Below are positions 54,640 through 64,000 of a stretch of DNA of 64,000 bases, in pieces. Each line of letters starts with the position of its first letter. Positions within the stretch are counted from its first letter, which is position 1. A program made the position numbers and the translations under genes. The notes below the pieces were generated by a model. That model worked only from the letters and a program-made list of their open reading frames with translations, ran no database searches and had not been told where the DNA came from. Location of the stretch: contig MNCI01023373.1 of assembly GCA_015680685.1 (NCBI GenBank), positions 211,954-275,953 on the forward strand. Direction: 5' to 3'. Origin of the DNA: Gnetum montanum (taxonomy: Eukaryota; Streptophyta; Gnetopsida; Gnetales; Gnetaceae).

Positions 54640-54955
54640 CCGCATATTGTCTTTTATCCCACTTTGAGTGTTGTGTTTTGTGATCCACTTGGTTATGCTA
54701 ATTTGTCTCTTGATTAGGTGTACCAAACTGGGAACCTAAGTCAAGAAAGGTTATTGACGATCATCCGAGAGATTTAGCTGGGAACAGTCCGTACACTGGG
54801 CTCCATCTAGAAAAGCACCAAAGAGAGAGTGCGTGTTGTTGATGTTGAGCTGCGTTTACCATACCATGGATTTGCTATGGCCTGCTGAGTCTTCCGGAAC
54901 GTCCCGTCGGTCATCTTTGTTGAGCTTTGATTCTCTGATTAGTTTTCATAAGAAC
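54640..54955. other. Distal leader part of the pararetrovirus fragment
   Basis: Less AT-rich than its surroundings and without coding signal. A full caulimovirid leader should contain an initiator-Met primer site, TGGTATCAGAGC. I do not find an intact one, so it has decayed or lies beyond the break. Confidence 0.35.
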
Positions 54956-54959
54956 TTGA

Positions 54960-55060
54960 GGCAAGCTCATCTACTATAATGTTAAACTAGCACAACAATC
55001 TGCTATGCCTATAAACTAACAAAGTAGGGTCTACCAAGACCTTAAACTAGGTTCACCATC
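54960..55060 (+). repeat. Continuation of the E2 TTAAACTAGC array
   Basis: CTATAATGTTAAACTAGCAC, TATGCCTATAAACTAAC and AAGACCTTAAACTAGG continue the array interrupted at about 50875. They mark the right border of the pararetrovirus insert. Confidence 0.7.
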
Positions 55061-55184
55061 AATCATGCATAGTTCCATGAGTAAGTGAGCAATAATAGTT
55101 TCAATGCCGCTCCTCCCCACTTTTCTACACCATGTGGGTGGGGATACTGTAGTCCCAAAATGGAACATTGGCCATAGGCTCAAC

Positions 55185-55440
55185 CTTTGGAGCATTTGTA
55201 ACATTATGACTCCCTATCATATTGCTAGTTTTTTGATCTCCTAGCATCGATATAGCCTTTGGAGCATTTGCATCATCATCACCCCCTATCATTTCACTAG
55301 CTTTCTAAATTCTTGTCGTTGGTGCAAGCTCTTAAGCACCTGTAGCATTATCACCTTCCATCATCTTTTTGGCTTTTTGACCACTTGCCACTAGCTTAGC
55401 CTTTGGAGCACTCACAACATTTTTAACATGTGGGACATTA
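55185..55440. repeat. Imperfect repeat GCCTTTGGAGCATTTGCA
   Basis: Four loose copies of a 60-75-bp unit with CCTTTGGAGCA-TTGTAACAT and CCCTATCAT-TCACTAGC occur. Read on the minus strand they would give a repeated Asn/Ala/Pro/Lys peptide (NAPKAISMLGDQK type) with stops. This lies between pol and the 3' LTR of E2. Confidence 0.5.
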
Positions 55441-56430
55441 TTTGCATTTTTTTGATGTTTTTCATGTCTTCTTTGAGTTGTTTTTGTAGGATGAAGCCTT
55501 GGGCCATTGTGCAGAAATGCATTTCATCACAATGACAAGTCATCATAGCACTCAAATGTGCATGATTGGACTGACTAAGCTACTTAAGAGTGCACACTCC
55601 CTCCTATTTCATTATAGCCTACCCACATCTACTCCCCCATTCCAAAGTTCTTTCATTTACTAGATAGCCAAAATTGGAAGCCCTTGATGCCCATGAGCTA
55701 TGACCACATGACACCTTCTTTTCATATAGCATCTTCACATATCACATTGCAAATTGTAGAACCCAAGATAGACATGACATAAGTTGTCCTATGGGAAGCC
55801 TCTTTTGGCTAGTCAAAGCCCAAGTAGATGTAACACAGGTCATCTTAGGGAGAAAACACCTATCCCATAGATGTGATATCATTTTTCAAACATTAGAGCA
55901 TAGCCCATATAGTGGCATGTAGTCCATTTGGTGGAATTCATCACATAGTTAGCATTTAGCAAAGCATAGAATCCAAAGAAGGTTCACCCTATCGAAAAAA
56001 GTAAAAAAAATGTAAAAAGCAAAAAAAAAAATAAAAAAATAAAAAGAGAAAAAGGGAAAAAAATATTCCTAAGTAAATTAGTAAAGCCACAATTTCATAA
56101 TCAGTTAGGCCCTACAACCACCTTGACTCTTTCATGAGAACTCTGAGACAAGGTTAATGTTTTTAGGTGCTAGCCACCCTAGTGCCATGATCACCATCAG
56201 TGATGCTAACTTCGTAACATGCATCATGACCCTTATTTGTATGTCATCTTCATAGTTATTCCATAGCATATTGCACATTTTTTTACTCCTAACTTACCAC
56301 TATTCACAAAACCTTTGAGCATGATGTAGTGACATCCAACCATGTATGGAAGAGTGATGTTGGTGCCAAGCATGATGTGGTGTTTTGTAGTTCTTTATCG
56401 ACATCTCTTAGGCCACTCCTCCAAATGTTA
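55441..56430. other. E2 3' untranslated stretch with an A-rich tract
   Basis: No coding match. Positions 55985-56070 are an A-rich purine tract (long A runs broken by G and T). The rest is unremarkable up to the polypurine tract. Confidence 0.4.
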
Positions 56431-56445
56431 ACAAAGAGGGGCTAA
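56431..56445 (+). other. E2 polypurine tract
   Basis: ACAAAGAGGGGCTAA abuts the TGAAACAC start of the 3' LTR. It closely matches the E3 tract, confirming that the repeat copy on its right is a 3' LTR. Confidence 0.8.
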
Positions 56446-58175
56446 TGAAACACAAAATTAGGGTAACAACTTCTCAACCATAAATTTTTCTAAGTATCAA
56501 CATGAGGAAAAGTTTTTCTAGTGCTAGGACTATGCTCTCCATTACCCCAAACTGTAGTTAGCTAGTAGAGAGTGTAGTCATCATGAAGCAATTTTTCAAT
56601 TTTGTAATTTTTTATAATAATTATCATCATGAAGAAAGAAACTATAGATTTTTCTAAGTGTTGGGACTATGCTTTTTGCTACATTGGAGCATAGTTATCT
56701 TAGTAGAGAGTGTAGTTAGCACCAAGGCTAGTTTGCAAATTTTTCTAAGTGTCAAGCTAGTAGCTATAGATTTTTCTAAGTGTTGAGAATATGCTCTCTA
56801 CTACCCTAGAGTGTAGTTAAGCATAGTTAACATGGAAGATCCAGTTTGACAAAAAAATTTCTAATTGTTGAGACTACGCTCTCCACCAAACTAGAGCATA
56901 GTTAAGTGGTCAACTAGAAGCTAGATTTTGCAAAACATTCTCCAAGTGTTGGGACTATGGTTAACCCTAGTTTAAAGTGTAGTTAGACTCCCATGGAGAG
57001 CATAATTAGCACATTTCCATGTTCTGCAAACTTTTCTAAATGTTGGATGATGCTCTTTCCCAATCTAGAATATAGTCAAGCATAGTTAGCTAGAATAGAA
57101 TCCAATGGCCTCCACAACATAGCATCAACACTCAACTTAGCTCCAACACATCTAAAATAAGCATAGCTAGCAAAAATGCATCTTTATTATACTCTCTTTT
57201 ATCCCCAACTTGTAACTACACTCAACCCCACTTAAGATAGTGGATAGCATAGTCTTGAAGCATAGTCTTCAAAGTTACATTTTTTTTCATTTTTTAGGTA
57301 TATTTCGATCTTGTTCGACTCACAAACATGTAGTTGGTAGTGTAGTCATAGTCTGGTAGTCTTGTAGAGTCCATTGGAGCACACTAGAGCATAACATTGC
57401 TTACCTTAGTGAAGAGCTTAGTTGGGTGTAGTGTAGTCCCAACCATCCCACTACCATGTGGCAACTAATCTGCATTCTATGGGAACCCTAGGCTTGTAAA
57501 TACCCCAACGCTCTATGTGTTTAGTGTTGGAAAATTTGAGAATTGGGAAAATTTTCAAGTTTATAGTTGAAATTTTTTTTGATTTGGTGAACATGAAGGT
57601 TAACACTCTTGCTATTTAGCATTTTAGAAGTGCATTTGGCAATTTTTTGCCAAGACAAGCCATTCACATAGCACTGAAAACTCAACAAGCATAGACACCA
57701 TGGTAGAATGTTAGTATTCATGGCCAAACACTTGCAAGACTATGACTACATTGTCCACTATGCCTACTCTACACTGCATGCCTTCTCATCCCTTCTGAGG
57801 TTAACTACACTCAACCTCATTTGGGGTGTTCCCACTTTTCCTCTCACTCTCTCCCCTCTACATTCTTCAACATTTTTACTCACATTTTGGGATTTTACTT
57901 GTATTTTCAATTATTTTAATGCACCATCATGCATTCACACTCTCATTTTGCACTAAAAACCTTGACTACGCTTGCCCCTAATAACACCGCGAACACCATT
58001 AGACACTTAACATCATTTGGCATTTCATTTGGTAAGTTCTTATTGGAACAATAAGATCATTCTAGGCATTCGATGTCTACCTCTAGCAAGCTCTTGCATG
58101 AACATAGGGATATAGTTGTGTGTCCACGAACCTTTCAATGTTTCATTCTAGCCACCAACGTTTTTGATCATTATA
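56446..58175 (+). repeat. 3' LTR of E2
   Basis: Partner of 20448-22120. It starts TGAAACACAAAATTAGGG and keeps the tandem TTTCTAAGTGTTGGGACTATG units (about 56515 to 57030), ATGTAGTTGGTAGTGTAGTCATA, and the downstream GAACCTTTCAATGTTTCATT block, ending GATCATTATA at 58175. No primer site follows, whereas one follows the partner. It is therefore the 3' copy and not the start of another element. Confidence 0.85.
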
Positions 58176-59620
58176 AACTCTTTCATGACATCTCCTTTTG
58201 TCATCTTAGTGGACCCTTCTTTGGAATTTCAACTCTCAAACACTTTATAAAATTATTTCCTTCCCTTCATTCTACAAGTCCTAGCATTAACCTCATTCTC
58301 CATGTTTAATCCTTCCATAGTGGTAGTCACATGACCTCCCTAGATATTCTACATATTTTTCTCATATCTTTCACTACAGAAGCCTTAGATTAGTACAATA
58401 TAGTACCTAGAGGCTCCATTTCCTCCCTAAATGTCTTGATCTTGCAATTTATTAACCATTTCAAGTATAACTTGAATCCTAATACCATTCTAGATTAGCT
58501 TATGAAAGTGAAATAGGGGCCCCATAAACCTATCCAAAAATTCATACAAAGATGGAATGCTACCCTTAACGAAATCCCTAAGCCCATCTATGAAATTCAT
58601 CTTTTATCTATTGTCAAGGGGATAGTTAACAATTTCATCAAGTTTAAGATTTACTAGTTAGATCCTTGGTCACTTAGTCAAGACTTCTTCTAGATCAAAA
58701 ACATAGAAGATGTAGTAGAAGCTACTAATAACCTTCTTACATAACATACAAGAACTAACATACCAAGAGGAATAGGGACAAGAGAAAATAATCCATGTAA
58801 CCATAGCCATAGTGGCTAAATATCATACAATGATATAGGGGCCAAGGAAATCACAACCTAAAGTTCCTACCATTGCTACTTAACCATCAAATTCCATTTT
58901 TTCCACCTCAAACCCATCAAAATCTAGCTTTGAACAAAAGGATCAATTCAAATACACTAAGCTACCCATGAAAATATTAAATCTACATGATTAGTAGCTT
59001 AAGAGTATCCATATTCAATATGAGAAACTATCTAAGAATGCTCATAAATAATACAATCATCTATGTGAGATTGCTAAAGATCCCATTACATTTAATCTAG
59101 ATTGATTTTGCCAATATCATCAACTTCCTAGTCATGATACTGATTACTTCTTGGCCTTGAAATATGATCTCTAAAAGATCATAGATAATGAGGAATTGTT
59201 CCTAGATACATCAAACTACATTAGGCTTTAGAACCACTTCATAAAAGTGTAGAAGGAGCCCCTAAATACTAGCAATGACCAATATACTATAGCCCTGTCT
59301 AATGTTCATAACAAGCATAAACCTATTAGGGCACTATTTGTGGTTTAGGTGCCTCCTCATAATGATAAAAATTCAACTTCCACAAGTTCAAGAATCTTAT
59401 TTGTTATAATAATAACACCACTTTTACATTCTAAAGAACCTTTCATCATTAGAATTCCTCCTCCCTCCACCAATAATCCCATAGCCCATGTAAACCAAAG
59501 TTCTTCTATAGTGGTTAATGTATTAACCTCCTCTCAATCTAACAACAAAAATTTACCAATGAAGTAGTAGAAAACATCATCTCTTAAGCCTAAGTGAAGA
59601 AACGTAACCAATAAAATTTT
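58176..59620 (+). pseudogene. E0 gag, right fragment
   Basis: Immediately after the E2 3' LTR, gag-like sequence resumes. LIFLIS-type hydrophobic stretches lead to a capsid-like part with WNATLNEIPKPIYEIHLLSI. Near 59100 comes FCQYHQLPSHDTDYFLALKYD, matching FYHYHQFPRHNIDFCMVLQD in E2 and the end block of E3 gag. A Ser/Pro/Asn-rich piece (PFIIRIPPPSTNNPIAHVNQ) follows around 59430. Stops are very frequent, so E0 is the oldest of the three related elements. Confidence 0.6.
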
Positions 59621-59829
59621 TGAAAAGAAGTAGGTCCATGGATGCCTACCCCAATTTCAGCCATGCTCATGAACTATAATGCTCAAATTACATCAACTAG
59701 CCAACCCCAAAAACACAATCATAAATAAGAGAAAAGCAAGGAGCCAAAGCAACAAATATAAAACATAAAGTTAAAATCCTAGGTAAAATGAAATAGATCA
59801 AATCTAGAAGAATAAAAAAATCATCTACC

Positions 59830-60330
59830 AATAACAAGAACTTCCTCACTATCATGGAGTAGCCACAAATGTTATCTTCTGCCCATTGTTAAACGTTTAG
59901 GCTTGGTTGAAAACATCCAAGATGCCTTTACTTATACTCTTAAGTCTTTTAACAAGTCATGAATGACAATAAGACAATCAATTTTGTTGGACTTTATGAC
60001 CAGGGAACAATTGCCTATATCAATTTAATTTCTATTTATTGAGGAACCCTTAGGATTGAACTTAATTTTAGGAAGGCCATGGTTGGTTAAGTTGAGAGTA
60101 GCTTCTTCACCAATCTATCGAAAAATTCATCTACCTTATGAGATTCATGAGATTATTATCCATGGAGATAGTGTAGTACTCTTGTTAGTCAATAATTTTA
60201 ACATAGAATAAGGATCTAAGGTGGATTTTTAGGAGGAAATCCCCATAGCCAAAAATGAAACCAATGCCTATATTGAAATCAAAGCCAATAAAACTCAAGC
60301 CATAAGTAAGCCTTGGTAAGAACTCCCATT
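59830..60330 (+). pseudogene. E0 aspartic protease, degenerate
   Basis: The end of the domain is recognisable: NLILGRPWLVKLRVASSPIY, then KIHLPYEIHEIIIHGDSVVL. The E3 protease reads NLILERLWLAQLRTVSSPIH and QIHLPYMGREVIIHGDEVVM in the same positions. The active-site half, around 59880-59990, is too broken to place. It follows gag and precedes the antisense gene, the same order as in E2 and E3. Confidence 0.65.
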
Positions 60331-60339
60331 TAGTATCAT

Positions 60340-60890
60340 GAGTAAATGATATGGATAATACAAAATCAAGTAATAAAGACTATACCAATTTTCTAATCTA
60401 TTAAATATTAAGAAACAATTATCTAAGTAATGTATCCTCTCTTTCCTTCCCTATACATGCATTATGGCCTTTTTACTTTATGGATTATTTACAATTTTTC
60501 CCTTTAGTGTTATGCCTCATTTTTATAGTTTTAATTTATTACATTATGTTTGAAAATTTTACTTTATTTCCTCATTTTTCCTTTTACTTTTATTTTAATT
60601 TTTAACAAATATTTTTTGTTATACATAAAATGTAAAAAACATAAAACATACAAAACATAAAAATATAAAAAAATGCATTTTGTAGCCAAGAGTAGCATAA
60701 AATTAAATAAAAAATGTAACATCATAACCTCAAATAAAATTAAATATGCTATAACAGTAGCTATAGTTACATTATGTAACAAATAATAACAAAAAATAAT
60801 AAAATAATACAATCTCAAAAACCATGATGGAAAATAAAACAATGATAACAATATAGCCATACTAATATCAAAATAATAATAATATATCCA
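60340..60890. other. AT-rich stretch between E0 protease and antisense gene
   Basis: Very AT-rich with runs of A and AAAT/AAAC words around 60600-60840. By position it is the 3' flank of the antisense gene. Nothing coding is recognised. Confidence 0.35.
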
Positions 60891-62173
60891 TCATAATTGG
60901 CATCTAATATAAGCCATAGAAGGAGTAGGAGGAGGAGCAATGTTACTAGGACCATCATTGTCATCATTTGGGGCCTCTAGATAACAAAAGATGCAAACAT
61001 TAATTATCAAAGAGAACAACAATATAGTGAAAATAAAGAAAAAAAGAAAAAAATCCATGACTTAGAAGTTTTGAAAATCTTGGAAGATTTAAGAGCAACA
61101 TCTTCAAGAGTGAATTTTGAGAGACTAGCCTCCAACCTATAAAGAATTTCTTCTTCATTCATGTTGATCTAATCAATGTCTTCCAAGTCCACTTCTAATA
61201 AAATGTTTTCCTTCCTCACATTAGTGTACTTAGGAGGATCAAAGAAAAATGTAGTCATAGAGCTCCTTTCAAATGTAGTTATGACTTGAGAAATGGAAGA
61301 ATCAATAATGAGTACTAGCTCTTTGAACCTACTGAAAACATCTTATGTACATATGCCTTGTAGGAACAATTCACGTCTCCACTACATCATAGCTACTTCA
61401 TGTCAGGATTTCATGTAATTTTTCTTCTCCATTTTGTATAGCCTCTAATGAGATTTTTGCTTCTTCCTCAACTTTAGCACCCAAGCATAGTAGTCTCACC
61501 ACTTATTTTTCTTGCAAACCAACATTTCTAGATACATATCTTTCTTCAAATACTTCTTGGCTAGAGCAACCTTTCCCTAGATGGCATTCTAGCAATGAGA
61601 TCATTCAATATCTTTTATTCACAAAGAGTCTTTGTTGGCCACATGAGCCTCCATAAACTCTTTTTGATCTTTCAAAATCTTCTCTTCATCTTCCAACTCT
61701 TTGTTTTGTTTTTCCAATGCCACAATATGTTCCTATAGGAACTCATTTGAATTTTAAGACTTCCAAAATGTTTTTGTACATGATGCGATGTATTTTTGTA
61801 GGCCCCTCATATAATTTCCATGGAAAATTATCCACATTATATGGTAGCATAGAAGCTTATCAGAGTTAATGTTGTGTAAGGAATTCCCTTTAATCTTGGA
61901 AACTATCACACACAGAACACAAAAATAAATATTTAAGATCATTAAGACTACTAAAATCATATAATCATAAAAATCATAAACCCATGAAAATATAAAAATA
62001 TAAAAACTAAAAATGATAAATAAAATTAATGACTTTCCTACCAGTACTAGGAGCCAAATGCTATAGCCTATCAATCATATCTTTCATCATTCCTCTCATA
62101 AAGTCCATCTTATCTTATGCCTCCATCCAAGGCTAAGAGAAAAATATAGAAGTTTTTGGATGAGGTTTAGGTC
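60891..62173 (-). pseudogene. Antisense gene of E0, C-terminal exons
   Basis: On the minus strand, opposite to E0, three exon-like blocks appear in the order seen in E3. First, 62173-62042 begins after CTTCAG with GPKPHPKT and holds KDMIDRL, comparable with GPPPPRVKSWAEVPN and FDDMIKHL of E3 exon 6, and ends at a GTAGG donor. Next, about 61735-61062 gives a coiled region with KDQKEFMEAHVANKDS, YLKKDMYLEMLVCKKNK and EEEILYRLEASLSKFTLEDV, matching E3 exon 7 (MQMYLLTQKCQNMKD, IEKIWCCLKLGLDQIPLEID). Last, 60979-60891, after TATCTAG, encodes the acidic tail EAPNDDNDGPSNIAPPPTPS and a stop at 60891-60893. E5 has inserted just upstream, so the FCP1-like part is not in the window. Confidence 0.65.
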
Positions 62174-62311
62174 CTGAAGTAGCCATAGAAGGTCAACATT
62201 ATTTATAAAAAAAAAGAATATTACAAACAAAAAATAATAATAAAAATAAATTTCAAGATAACCAAAACCTAGTAGAAAGAAAATAGTTGATGAGACGCGA
62301 GCTGCATGTGC

Positions 62312-62358
62312 CGCGATATCGCGTCTTTCCCTGTGATATCGCGTACGTGATATCGCGG
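62312..62358 (+). promoter_or_regulatory. Three GATATCGCG repeats upstream of the E5 TATA box
   Basis: CGCGATATCGCG (a perfect 12-bp palindrome) at 62312-62323 is followed by GATATCGCG at 62335-62343 and 62349-62357, just 15 bp before the TATA region. Repeated short motifs this close to a TATA box usually bind an activator. The motif itself I cannot assign. Confidence 0.5.
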
Positions 62359-62372
62359 TCTGCCGCCATATC

Positions 62373-62380
62373 TATAAATA
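62373..62380 (+). promoter_or_regulatory. TATA box of E5
   Basis: CATATCTATAAATAACAGG stands about 90 bp into the LTR. Transcription would start around 62405-62410. Confidence 0.75.
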
Positions 62381-62547
62381 ACAGGTGGCACTCCCTTCAT
62401 TTCCCAATCCTGGCTAGAAGTAGCGAAGCTCTGGCAGATTGATCACTCCAGAGTTAGAATTTTTCCCATGTACACGTAGTAGGAGTCCTAGAGTGAACGG
62501 CTCTTTATTCGAGTAGCTTGTAAACCTGAATCCAAGTTGTGTACGGC

Positions 62548-62553
62548 AATAAA
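62548..62553 (+). terminator. Poly(A) signal in the E5 LTR
   Basis: AATAAA within GGCAATAAAGATG, about 170 bp after the TATA box, fits the R-U5 boundary of a plant LTR. Confidence 0.45.
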
Positions 62554-63098
62554 GATGAACTTGATTGGATAAACCTTGCAGTACATGGTTTTATTATTGT
62601 TTATTCACTACTTTCCTAGTGCGCACAAGTACGACTTGATTACGAGCGTCTACGGACGTGTACAGCTAGTCAAGGAATCGGCTGCTTATCACACTTAGGC
62701 TAAATAGGTGCCTCAGTATGACCACTTCGAGCACTTGCGTTACGTGTGGTGATCCCAGTAACGATTAGCGTTTTGTAAGACACAGATGCATAGTTCAGGG
62801 TGTGTCCGGTAAGTGGGAACGGATGCTGACGCTAGTTAATTTAGACTTAGATCTTAGTTAGAGTTAGTTAGTTTCTCAACCCTTTCCTCTGATAGCATAG
62901 CAGATAAGCCGAAAATACCAAAAAAATCACATACCTCAGACTTGCTTAACCATACAAGCAAGCCTAGGAAGACAACGAACGATTAACCCCAAGTATTTCT
63001 TGTGGCGTTAAGGCATTTAGTCTGCGGAGTTCAACCGGATCGGGCGTGTACGCTCGTATTCGTATCGTGGAGTGTAGAGGTATCTCGCCACTCATCAT

Positions 63099-63116
63099 TG
63101 GCGCCATTGCCAGGGA
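63099..63116 (+). other. E5 primer-binding site, TGGCGCC type
   Basis: TGGCGCCATTGCCAGGGA differs by two or three bases from TGGCGCCGTTGCCGGGGA. That site is used by many Athila/Tat-type plant elements and usually assigned to an aspartate tRNA. It lies one base after the LTR. Confidence 0.8.
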
Positions 63117-63246
63117 CTAGGTGTTTTTTTTCGCCAATTGAACATGAGGGATATCACTCACATCGTTGTGAGCCTAAAACGAACCTTAGGGTTAATCAGT
63201 TAATTCAGAACATTAAATAACGGTGAAAATTTGCACACCATTGGAA

Positions 63247-64000
63247 ATGGCTTCTTCTCATGCAATCAACTCACCTAAGGACAATACAGGAGAAAGTCAA
63301 GATCATACACATAACCGAAATCAACCATGTCCTCAACAATCCAAAGTCACATATACTCATCCCGATGAGTATGTGCCGGATTTTACCTTTGTTTTCCATC
63401 AAGATGAGCAACTGCGGTGGAGAGACATGCAAGTTAACATCGTGTTACCCCTAGATAGATCTGGCCCTACCATGCTTTTCTGTGCCTTAGCATAGACAAG
63501 CATGCAAGAACTAATTGCGGAATACATTTTGGATGATTATGACATGAGGGATTATCGTCCCACAGACACCCAACGAATTCGGGATGCAAGGTAGGAGAGC
63601 CAACATTCACTATTGAAGGGAAAGGTTCCCCATGTCATTAGTGAAATAGGAGACGAGGAACCCCTCACAACGGGTTTCGTGGAAAATGATGTTCCTCCTC
63701 CTCACTCTAGTGAAGAGGTTAGGCATCAGGGCCTTAGATCAACGATACATATTTCAGGCTCTGATCCCCATGAGCACCAACTGTTCACGGTAGGAACAAC
63801 TACTCACACTAATGACAAACACCTTGATCGTCATGACGATCGGGGGCCAAGCAGCCGAAGAGAAGGTAAAAAACATCACCATGGTGATGGATCCCCTTCT
63901 TCTTCTCCTTCATCTCATCATTCACACTCTCCTTCCACATCTGGGCGCAACCACCATGAGCATAACGCAGAGAGTAAAGGTAAAAGAGATGAAATGCCTC
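63247..64000 (+). pseudogene. E5 gag N-terminal part, two in-frame stops, cut by window end
   Basis: The ATG at 63247 opens MASSHAINSPKDNTGESQDH, and the same frame stays open to the window end except for TAG at 63493-63495 and TAG at 63592-63594. The N-terminal 80 residues contain YVPDFTFVFHQDEQLRWRDM, and the part after the stops is a His/Ser/Asp-rich linker (DDRGPSSRREGKKHHHGDGS). No capsid core or knuckle is reached. The start is chosen because it is the first ATG in good context after the primer site. An in-frame ATG 24 codons?equivalents upstream at 63223 is possible but less favoured. Both stops are TAG, as a C-to-T change in CAG would give. Confidence 0.6.

Larger units (their letters stand above)
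50875..54958 (+). mobile_element. Endogenous pararetrovirus fragment (Caulimoviridae)
   Basis: An old integrated fragment of a plant pararetrovirus interrupts the E2 repeat array. In order it holds the basic C-terminal end and zinc knuckle of a capsid protein, an aspartic protease, reverse transcriptase, RNase H, a C-terminal extension, and then a promoter and leader. The movement protein and most of the capsid region are absent. No integrase or LTR is present, as expected for this family. The coding part stays in one reading frame from 50881 to 54177 with only point-mutation stops. Codon use is noticeably different from the surrounding retrotransposons. The borders are estimated from where the flanking repeats stop and resume. 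Confidence 0.8.
20448..58175 (+). mobile_element. E2: Tat-like Ty3/gypsy retrotransposon, split by two later insertions
   Basis: E2 spans 37.7 kb, of which about 18.5 kb is the nested E3 and about 4 kb a pararetrovirus fragment. Sense order is: 5' LTR (20448-22120), primer site (22127-22143), gag (from 22606), protease (about 25195), an antisense gene (25775-26290, continued at 44960-45310 beyond E3), reverse transcriptase, archaeal-type RNase H and integrase (47640-50460), a 3' untranslated repeat array, polypurine tract (56431-56445) and 3' LTR (56446-58175). The second RNase H and the YIDDIVVK active-site form place it in the Tat/Ogre branch. Flanks GCCTC and AACTC match only at three of five positions, so a target duplication is not clear. 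Confidence 0.8.
62288..63097 (+). repeat. 5' LTR of E5
   Basis: It begins TGATGAG and ends CTCATCA, a perfect terminal inverted repeat, one base before the primer site. It contains three GATATCGCG copies (62312-62358), a TATA box and an AATAAA signal. The partner LTR is outside the window. Base composition is distinctly more GC-rich than the surrounding DNA. Confidence 0.85.
62288..64000 (+). mobile_element. E5: LTR retrotransposon, 5' end only (continues past the window)
   Basis: An LTR with clean ends, a primer site and the start of gag are present. The LTR edges form a perfect 7-bp inverted repeat, and the promoter, poly(A) signal and primer site are all intact. The TGGCGCC primer type is common in Athila/Tat gypsy elements. 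It interrupts the E0 antisense gene. It looks younger than E0-E3 but already has stops in gag. Confidence 0.85.

Noticed and set aside
50875-54860. Short inverted similarity (CAACATCAACAAC, CAGCTCAACAT) between the two ends of the pararetrovirus insert
   Set aside because: The shared words are 11-13 bases, low in complexity and in a different order, which chance can explain.
56446-58175. The right E2 repeat copy as the 5' LTR of a further element whose gag follows
   Set aside because: A polypurine tract precedes it and no primer site follows it, so it is a 3' LTR; the gag that follows belongs to E0.
20443-58180. GCCTC (20443-20447) and AACTC (58176-58180) as the E2 target duplication
   Set aside because: Only three of five bases agree, so I do not claim it, although both LTR edges are otherwise well placed.

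Overview
The window looks like intergenic DNA from a large seed-plant genome, plausibly a gymnosperm, although the sequence alone does not settle the species. It is AT-rich and has no intact cellular gene. It is built almost entirely of old LTR retrotransposons nested in one another, plus one endogenous pararetrovirus fragment (Caulimoviridae) and one dead host-derived gene. I name the elements E0, E1, E2, E3 and E5.

Layout. 1-8326: mostly unidentified AT-rich DNA with a 78-bp tandem repeat (2816-3050), a broken saccharopine-dehydrogenase-like gene on the minus strand (3726-4394) and a decayed Ty3/gypsy integrase end (6720-7165). 8332-18091: E1, a complete minus-strand Ty3/gypsy element of chromovirus type with paired LTRs, an initiator-Met-type primer site and a TAAAA target duplication. 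18097-19990: unidentified. 20020-20447 and 58176-62287: two halves of an old plus-strand element, E0. 20448-58175: E2, a plus-strand Tat-like Ty3/gypsy element inserted into the E0 gag. 26454-44949: E3, a minus-strand sister of E2 inserted into E2 with an AACCC target duplication. About 50875-54958: the pararetrovirus fragment, inserted in the 3' untranslated part of E2. 62288 to the end: the 5' LTR, primer site and gag start of E5, which interrupts E0 again.

The main discovery candidate is a conserved gene carried in reverse orientation between protease and reverse transcriptase in all three Tat-like elements (E0, E2, E3). The best copy (E3, plus strand, 33802-38179) has its own TATA box, about eight exons with GT-AG borders, an FCP1/HAD-phosphatase-like domain, a long middle region, a lysine-rich stretch, a coiled region and an acidic tail. 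Pieces of the same protein can be read in E2 (25775-26290 and 44960-45310) and E0 (60891-62173), always antisense to pol. E1 carries a different antisense intron-containing gene (15133-17347) between its primer site and gag. Introns survive in this orientation because the genomic RNA of the element carries them as antisense.

Every coding region has stops or frameshifts, so none of the elements appears autonomous now. E5 looks youngest. The pararetrovirus keeps a single reading frame from its capsid zinc knuckle to its C-terminus, broken only by point-mutation stops, several of the kind cytosine deamination would give.
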